Positions 57,696 through 64,000 of a DNA stretch of 64,000 nt are shown piece by piece; the stretch's first letter is position 1; each line of letters opens with the position of its first letter. The notes beneath the pieces were generated by a model that was not told the origin of the DNA, ran no database searches, and saw nothing but the letters and a program-made list of their open reading frames with translations. Source of the stretch: Asterochloris sp. CNOR1 (Eukaryota; Chlorophyta; Trebouxiophyceae; Trebouxiales; Trebouxiaceae); the NCBI GenBank assembly GCA_963969365.1, contig OZ017748.1:930001-994000 (forward strand), written 5' to 3'. The position numbers and the translations under genes are program-made.

Positions 57696-60600
57696 TCATT
57701 TCCAGACTTGTGCCAGTTTGGGACACAGCTGAGGCTTGCCCACAAAGAAAGCGCCAAATCTGAAGATGAACAGCATGAGCAGGATTGCAAGCGTGAACGG
57801 GATCAAGAACAGTTCTGAGTACTTGGTGAAGCTGGGGTAGTCAATTTGGCCCTGAAGCAAGCAACCAGGTTTGTCAGCCCATCTGGCCCTGCACCTGACG
57901 CAGGCAGCTCCTGCATGGCAATTGCGGGGCGACAGATGAGCGCTGAAAGCAGTGGCCGTGGGCATGGCCTCAATGCAGGACAACTAGGGGATTGAGCTTT
58001 CAAACATGTAGGTACAAGATGTGGTCATAGCATGGCCTTGACAAAAGCAGACCTTGTGCATCCTTTCTGGAATAGGCAGCAGCTGTGAATGCAGGGGCCT
58101 CAACAGCAGCGCTCACCCTGATAAGAGCAGACAGGTTGCCCAGACTCCAGGTAGCAGTGCCAACTGCCAGCATGATTGGCAAGGTAACGGATGGCTGGGG
58201 CCGGAAAGGGGAGTCCTTTGGGTTCCCTACGGCACCTGCATGCAAGACCATCAAGAGACAATGTGATTACATGTGTTTCTGACCACGTTTGCATGGCCTG
58301 TCACAGTCACACTGATCCTTGGGGCTCTCCACTAAATTTGCATGCGTAGCAGTGACAAAAAAGCTGGGCCTCGAGTTTTGCTGCAATTAAAAAGAGGTGT
58401 GCTGGGCATGTCTGCTCACTGGCGCTGAGGCTTCTGGAAGCAGCTGTGCCAGACCTGACCAGACAACAGCAACGGGCAAAGACATCCTCAGACCATGTCA
58501 GTCTGTCCGAGGGCTCATGGTATACCACTGAAAACCTAACAAGATGCCAGAGCTACCCCTCACCCTTGGGCTTGGGCACCTCAAAAGCCCCTGTGGCGAG
58601 GTCCACTGCATCCTGCTTGCGCCCATCCTGAAAGGTGTTTAGGTAGTACCTGCAAAGCACTACATGGGTGAGCCCAGCATTTGTGCAGCACTCCATCAAA
58701 TTTCTGGCTCCTGAGAATCACAGTTCTTACTTTTACGCAACAATCATGCCCCTGAGTTTTTCAATGCCTCCTTCTGGGAGGCAATGTTGCTCTTTGACAA
58801 GCGCCAGACTATACAGCTCATGAAGAGAGATGCAGCCCAGAAGTGAGGTTGCTGTGCACTGCTTGTTGCTCTTGCTCCTTCGGGCAACAGGCCCGTCTTC
58901 AGAGGTCAGGAACAGCAAGCATATGTGGAGCCCAACATTAGCATGCTGCACAGCGGTGCACCTCCCTTCAATGGCATCAATGAAGCATCAAGCCATATGA
59001 CCACTCAATTGGGGGCTGAATTACGCACTGCATGGTGGCCTTGACCATTCATCCAGAGGCACTTCTGGCCCGTCAGCAACAACAACGTGCAGAGAGACGC
59101 AGTGACATGCTTTTTTTGATGGCAGCTTCGCCGTGCCCAGTCAGCTCAAGTGCGCACCGCATCGCGCTCTTGAGCCCGTCATCCAGCAGGCCCATCTTAG
59201 TGCGCTTGCCGGTGCGTGTGAACCCAGACTTGAGGGCCCCCGTCCCCGCATACTGGCGCGAGATGTCGTCACCATGGTCTGCCCACAGGATCTTAAAGCG
59301 CTGCTCTACCTGCAGGCAGTCATGCATGATCCAGGGACAGGGCCGACCAGCACACAGCACAAGTGTATGTGGGGTGCTGCTTCCCTTGCCGGCAACTGTG
59401 CTGCAATGTGGGTGTAAACCTGGCCATTGCGCAATATGATGCAGGGCTGCCCCACCTGCGGTTCCCCAGCATCACGAAGTTCAATACAAAGCTTGTTTGT
59501 AAGCAGACGGTGAACTCTAGTCCCGGGGTTTGGCTACTTGACCTGTGGGGCCTCAGTGTAAGCAGAGCTGGCTCAGGACACATGCGGCACATTGCTGGCT
59601 CATCAAAGCATCCCCAGGGAGGCTTCCTGTGCCTGAGCTCCTTGAAGCCCAGGCTGATTGCACAGGCTGCAGCACTGTCATGAGGTGCAGGCAGCAGAGT
59701 CTGCCTCTGGGGAGGCCTCTGGCATGCCCAGGCTGCGCAGCACCTGATGCAGCTCCAGCCATCTGTGGGGCAAAGCATAGTACAGATCGGCAGCACAAGT
59801 CTCACCCCCGGGAAGGCCTCCGGCAGCCCGCTCCCGGGCTGCAACAGCTGCAGGCGGCGCAGCACCGATTCCAGGTGCTTGCGCCCCAGCACACCCTGCA
59901 CCACGTTGGTGCGGTCGAGGCAGTCGATGCAGTTGGTGCGCACGACGCCTGACTGGCGCTCCCGCGTCTGCCCCTCCTCATAAAAGTAGCCCATGCGCTG
60001 CCAGTCACGCTCCAGCTTGCCCCACAGGATGGACAGGCTGCAGGGGGCACACAAACAGTTTGTGCAGGCACAGGATGCAGGTGCTACAGTCGTGACCACC
60101 TCTGTAGAGAGGCTGCAGGAGCACAGGGGTTGCAGGCTGAGACACGGCCAGAGCACCCGATCTAGCGTGATGAAGTGGCGGCAGGACCTGCTCGATCAGG
60201 TCGCCTCTGTGATAACACGTTTGCCTACACAGTCTGTCAACCGTCAAACACTCAACTGCCGTCACAAGAACGCAACAAGCAATGCAGACACGTGAGCAAG
60301 GAGAAGTCCAGCATTCACAGGCACCGCTCAATAAGAGTGCAGCCCACACTTGTGGTGCTCGCTGCCTCAGCACTCCTTGGGGAAGTCAAAGGGTCAGCAG
60401 AAGTTCACCTGATATGGCAGGGCAGAATCTATAGCCCAAAGAAACTCAGAGATCACAAATGCAAACAAGCATCAAGCACCAGCACTGGCAGCGGATGCTA
60501 GTTGAGGTGCAGCACTCACTTGTGGTACTTGCTGCCTGCGCACTCCTTGTGGAAGTCAAAGGCCACCAGCTGCAGGCCGCTGGTGGTCAGTGTGAAGCGG

Positions 60601-63600
60601 TCAGCCTCCTCCTGGAATGCCTGTGCCAGGATGCCCTCGCTGCCATGCAGATTCACCAAGCTCACTGCCACCACCTCCTTCAGGCAAACAAAGAAGGTGC
60701 TCACTCTCCTGCAAGGTGTGGACTTGTGCCTTGCTTAGCTCCTCTAGGCCAAGTGAGGCGGGGACGGGTTCTTTTGCAACCCCAGGCTGCACAATGCCCC
60801 AGGGTGTAAGCAGGCTCATGCACCTCTGTTGACAGTCAGAGCTCCTGTGGTCAGTGACAGATTTCTGGCCAGGATGCCCTCGCTGCCATGCAGATTCACC
60901 AAGCTCACTGCCACCACCTCCTTCAGGCAAACAAAGAAGGTGCTCACTCTCCTGCAAGGTGTGGACTTGTGCCTTGCTTAGCTCCTCTAGGCCAAGTGAG
61001 GCGGGGACGGGTTCTTTTGCAACCCCAGGCTGCACAATGCCCCAGGGTGTAAGCAGGCTCATGCACCTCTGTTGACAGTCAGAGCTCCTGTGGTCAGTGA
61101 CAGATTTCTGGCACCTGTCTAGCCTGCACCTCTTTGTGGTAGGTTCCCTGGCTGCCAGCTGCATGCAGGCCCAGATGACGAAACAGCTGCGGTCGCCGAA
61201 AAGTCTGTGCGATAGATACTAAAGCCGCTGAATATGCACCGCATCATAACAGCAGCCACCTGCAACGCCCGCACTTCTCATTGTGTTAGCCCATATGCTG
61301 GCAGTGAGGCTGGATGCACCCATGAGAAGTACAGCATAACATGGCCTCGACTGGTTTTGCCTGTTGGCAGCCTGTGCTTTAAAGGCTGGTGCACTACGGA
61401 AGGGCAGGGAGATGGTTGCACCCTGAGGGCATGCACACGGCCGCCGGGGTCACCCTAGAGAGCATCGCGCAGGATGCACACAGGGCTGGCTTGCCTTGTA
61501 GAGCTCCAGCAACTCCTTGAAGTGCTTGTTGAATGCTGGCCGGTAGAGTTCTACAGGAGCGATGCGGGTGGGCGGCTTGTACTTCATGTTAGGTATCTGC
61601 ACCCATGAATTAAGTCTTCAGCATTGGCCTTTACATTGAAAGAGCTTGAAAAGTTGGCCCTGGGCTGAGTGGCAGATGCAGCTGCCCAGCACCTTCTGCC
61701 GGGCAGCCCAGTGCGCACATGCTGTTCCATGTGCAGAGGAGATGAGGCAAGACTCGTCGCTGCTGCGCTCTGAATGCTGACAGGCCAGATTGCGGGGTGC
61801 TGGCAGGACGATGCAGACAGGGCTCAATGTCTGCCCCACAGGCTTGGCACACCATGCAGAAGCCAGTGCAGGCACGAGCCCCTGCCCTGTCATGACAGGT
61901 CACCTGAGACCACAGCAGTGGGATGGAACCACGGACTTGAATGTAGGAGGATACAACGTGTTGCGTGGTGCTCTTCATGACCAGCAGCTGCTCTGTCTCT
62001 ACAAAGTTAGCGACAGCGCCCTGCAGGTGTACAGTGTTTTAGCTGCATTGTCGCTTCTGTTGCACGCCCATGCATCGGTGCGCCCCTTCTGTGAGCAGGG
62101 CGGGTCTCTCAAGTCAGCCCATATGGGCAGTGCGGCATGGCATCGCTAGCAGCCAGCCAATGACCCATGCAAAGTGTGCTAACTGCCACAGTACGCCTGC
62201 ATCAGTGGCCACCCAAATGCAAGCTGTGCTCCCAGTCCAGCCAGCCCTGCTTCACTGCTGCACATGAGCTCGCAGGAAGCAGGTAGCCCTGTAAAGCGCC
62301 TGCATGGCAAGCTGGTGAGCTGACCTGGAGGTCTGCTCCCCTGCGCCAGTGCCTGGTGCCGGCCCGCCGCAGCGAGCGCCGCGCAAGCAGTGTCAGCGAG
62401 GCTGTGAGGTGCCGCGTGGCGCTCTCAAACTCCAAGTCCCCCAGCTGGGCCACGCTGCCCATGATGATAGGGACCGCGAAAGCATCCAAGCCAGCATCTG
62501 TAGCAAGGAGGGCCAGACAGTGAGTCTGCAGGGATACTTTGAGGATCCATTGCACCTGCAAGCTGAAAACAACATGAGGCATCCAGCTCTGCGTCTGCAG
62601 GAAAAAGAAAAGGTACCACGTATGAGCACACCTGCCAGCAGCGTGGTGTGGTGCTTGTTCCAGAAGAATCTGGGGTCTGCTCGAGCGCACTGAGATTTCT
62701 GTGCAGCCTTGGGGTCTGCTGCCAGGCTGGTGTAACGCTGCTGTGTGAGGGTCAAGTCACCACCGTGCGCGAAGAAGAGCCCAGTCCCGTTTTCGAGCGG
62801 GTTGAAGGCACTGGATAGCAGGCGCACATACCTGCGGTGCCCAAAAGCGGCAGCCTGTCAAGAGACGGCATGCCATGACAGAGGCTTCCCGAGACAGTCG
62901 AGTCATACATGAGGGCACGCGAGGAGCAGCAGCTGCGAAGCTGGCACCCAGAGGGGTATGTTTGCCATAACAGAGGCTGCTTGACAGCCCTGTTATTTGG
63001 CGCGCGGAGCGCTGTGAACACTTCGTCAAGCTGGCTTGTCATCTGGAGCGTGCCAGATGGCACTGGCTGCCAGACCCTATGCAGGTGCAGATCGCCACGG
63101 GCAGGGAAAGCTGCCAGCTGCCCGCAGTCGGGAGCTATCATGCCGGACTCCTCGCACTGCTTGCCAGACGGTGGGCTGCCATGGGCATTGGCTACTGAGG
63201 ACAGTCCAGTCCTGACATAAGTCATGGCACAGGCAGCTGCAGGTGCCAGAGCGCAAAATGGAGGCATGAGGCACGCACTGGGCGTCGTCCTTGCTGTTCA
63301 GGTGACTCCCGCCCACTACCTCAGTGCTCTTGATCTTGTACACAGGGTGGCCGCGCAGGATGGCCACCTGCGGCAGCAGCAGCCGCCTTTTTAGCAGGCA
63401 AATCCCGGATGCAGACTTGCCTTGGATTGGCAGAGAACTGGTCACAGTGCAGCAAACCTATTGCCAGACAAGCAACTCAGCAAGTTTCTCTACAACACTG
63501 GCTGCCAGCAAAGACAGTTTGCAGGCGTCATGCAGGCGGAGGGGACAGGCTGGGTGAAAGCTGAGGACGACTCTGATTCCATGGGGGGCAGTGTCACAAT

Positions 63601-64000
63601 GTTGCACGTCGCGAATGGACAGCTCTGAGCTTTGCAGCGGCAGTGCAGCATCTAATGTCTGAGGCCAAATGGACAGTCCCCTGCCACCTCAAACGGTCTG
63701 CTGCTGTCATCAGCGGGCAAGCAGATGCTACAAACATCAGATCAGCCTGACATCAACTCACCTGTTCAGCACCAGTTATGACAACCAGCACTGTACTGCT
63801 GGCAAGCTTGGCCACAGCAGCAATGCCAAAGACTTCCCTGAAGCCTTTGTCCATGGGGGCATGCCCTAGCAGCTTGACGCTGCCTGACTGCATGTCGATG
63901 CTGAGCGACTCGGGCTCAACCTGCCCATCCCGCACTGGTTGTAGCACAGCCATGCCCCCATAGGTCTGTAGGCGCAGCAGCTTGTGCACCTGCCCTGCCT
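57696..64000 (-). CDS. SAC1: SAC1-type phosphoinositide phosphatase, first exon off the right edge
   Basis: SAC1 proteins dephosphorylate PI4P and other phosphoinositides on ER and Golgi membranes. Exons, 5' to 3' on the minus strand: to 63763 (GFREVFGIAAVAKLASSTVL), 63363-63314 (ILRGHPVYKIKSTE), about 62850-62628 (FNPLENGTGLFFAHGGDLTL), 62505-62322 (AVPIIMGSVAQLGDLEF), 62023-61908 (GAVANFVETEQLLVMKS, VRGSIPLLWSQ), about 61597-61497 (RPAFNKHFKELLELYK), 60685-60527 (LQLVAFDFHKECAGSKYH), about 60040-59805 (catalytic RTNCIDCLDRTNVVQG, the CX5R(T/S) loop), about 59310-59155 (QYAGTGALKSGFTRTGKRTK), about 58650-58570 (YYLNTFQDGRKQDAVDL), 58230-58115 and 57850-57696. The last two encode two C-terminal membrane helices (LPIMLAVGTATW, then LFLIPFTLAILLMLFIFRFG), the SAC1/SAC6-8 layout. 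The intron after LELYK uses a GC donor, and a 243-bp tandem duplication covers the start of the next exon. Confidence 0.95.
60626..61111. repeat. Perfect 243-bp tandem duplication in the SAC1 gene
   Basis: Units 60626-60868 and 60869-61111 are identical at every base I compared. In transcript sense (minus) the unit contains intron, an AG acceptor and the first 18 codons of the exon encoding EVVAVSLVNLHGSEGILA. The proximal copy continues into the full exon; the distal copy runs on into intron and meets a stop after about 16 more codons. Confidence 0.97.

Noticed and set aside
60601-61164. 187-residue minus frame with an internal 81-residue perfect repeat
   Set aside because: This is the 243-bp DNA duplication read in a non-coding frame, not a repeat protein.
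1-64000. Search for transposons, virus-derived elements, tRNA, rRNA and CRISPR arrays
   Set aside because: No reverse transcriptase, transposase, integrase, capsid or cloverleaf-like segment was recognised, and all repeats found are local and short.

Overview
The window is nuclear DNA from a photosynthetic eukaryote, most likely a chlorophyte green alga. A trebouxiophyte is my guess, and that level is inference only. The evidence is three plastid-type proteins with transit-like N-termini (starch phosphorylase, cpFtsY, ribosomal protein S17), a calredoxin (EF-hands fused to thioredoxin, a fusion known from green algae), very high intron density with GT/CAG borders, and GC-rich, CAG/CTG-rich sequence. 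Every protein-coding gene is split into many short exons. Gene spans below therefore include introns, and only exons with conserved or clearly spliceable content are quoted. I recognise no transposon, virus-derived element, tRNA, rRNA or CRISPR array.

Layout. 1-8.0 kb (minus): plastidial alpha-glucan phosphorylase, 3' end off the left edge. It shares a 137-bp divergent promoter with calredoxin (plus, 8.1-11.5 kb). Three plus-strand genes follow: a DENND6-type Rab exchange factor (11.7-18.7 kb), a large unassigned coiled-coil protein (19.0-25.2 kb) and a YaaA/UPF0246 protein with a basic tail (25.4-27.5 kb). A small unassigned minus gene (27.8-28.7 kb) starts 57 bp from the plastid SRP receptor cpFtsY (plus, 28.8-32.4 kb). 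Then come a minus-strand multi-Tudor protein (32.8 to about 40.4 kb), a minus-strand DUF6492-like putative glycosyltransferase (40.9-44.0 kb), plastid ribosomal protein S17 (plus, 45.1-45.8 kb), WDR54 (minus, 46.3-48.5 kb), a proline-iminopeptidase-like alpha/beta hydrolase lacking its nucleophile serine (plus, 49.0-51.4 kb), a UPF0193-like protein (minus, 51.6 to at least 52.2 kb), a VTT/TVP38-type membrane protein (plus, 53.8-56.5 kb) and a SAC1-type phosphoinositide phosphatase (minus, 57.7 kb to beyond the right edge).

The genes do not form a pathway cluster. Functional links are loose: plastid carbohydrate and redox metabolism at the left, plastid biogenesis in the middle, endomembrane trafficking and lipid signalling (DENND6, VTT, SAC1) scattered.

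The most striking structural signal is inside the introns. In at least six genes, introns carry tandem copies of the neighbouring exon-intron junction, ranging from a perfect 243-bp duplication (SAC1 gene) through about 90% copies (cpFtsY) to decayed arrays of three to five units (phosphorylase, DENND6, coiled-coil gene, multi-Tudor gene). This looks like a continuing process of intron growth by local duplication across splice sites. A perfect 41-bp inverted repeat with a 10-nt loop in a DENND6 intron is a second unusual structure.
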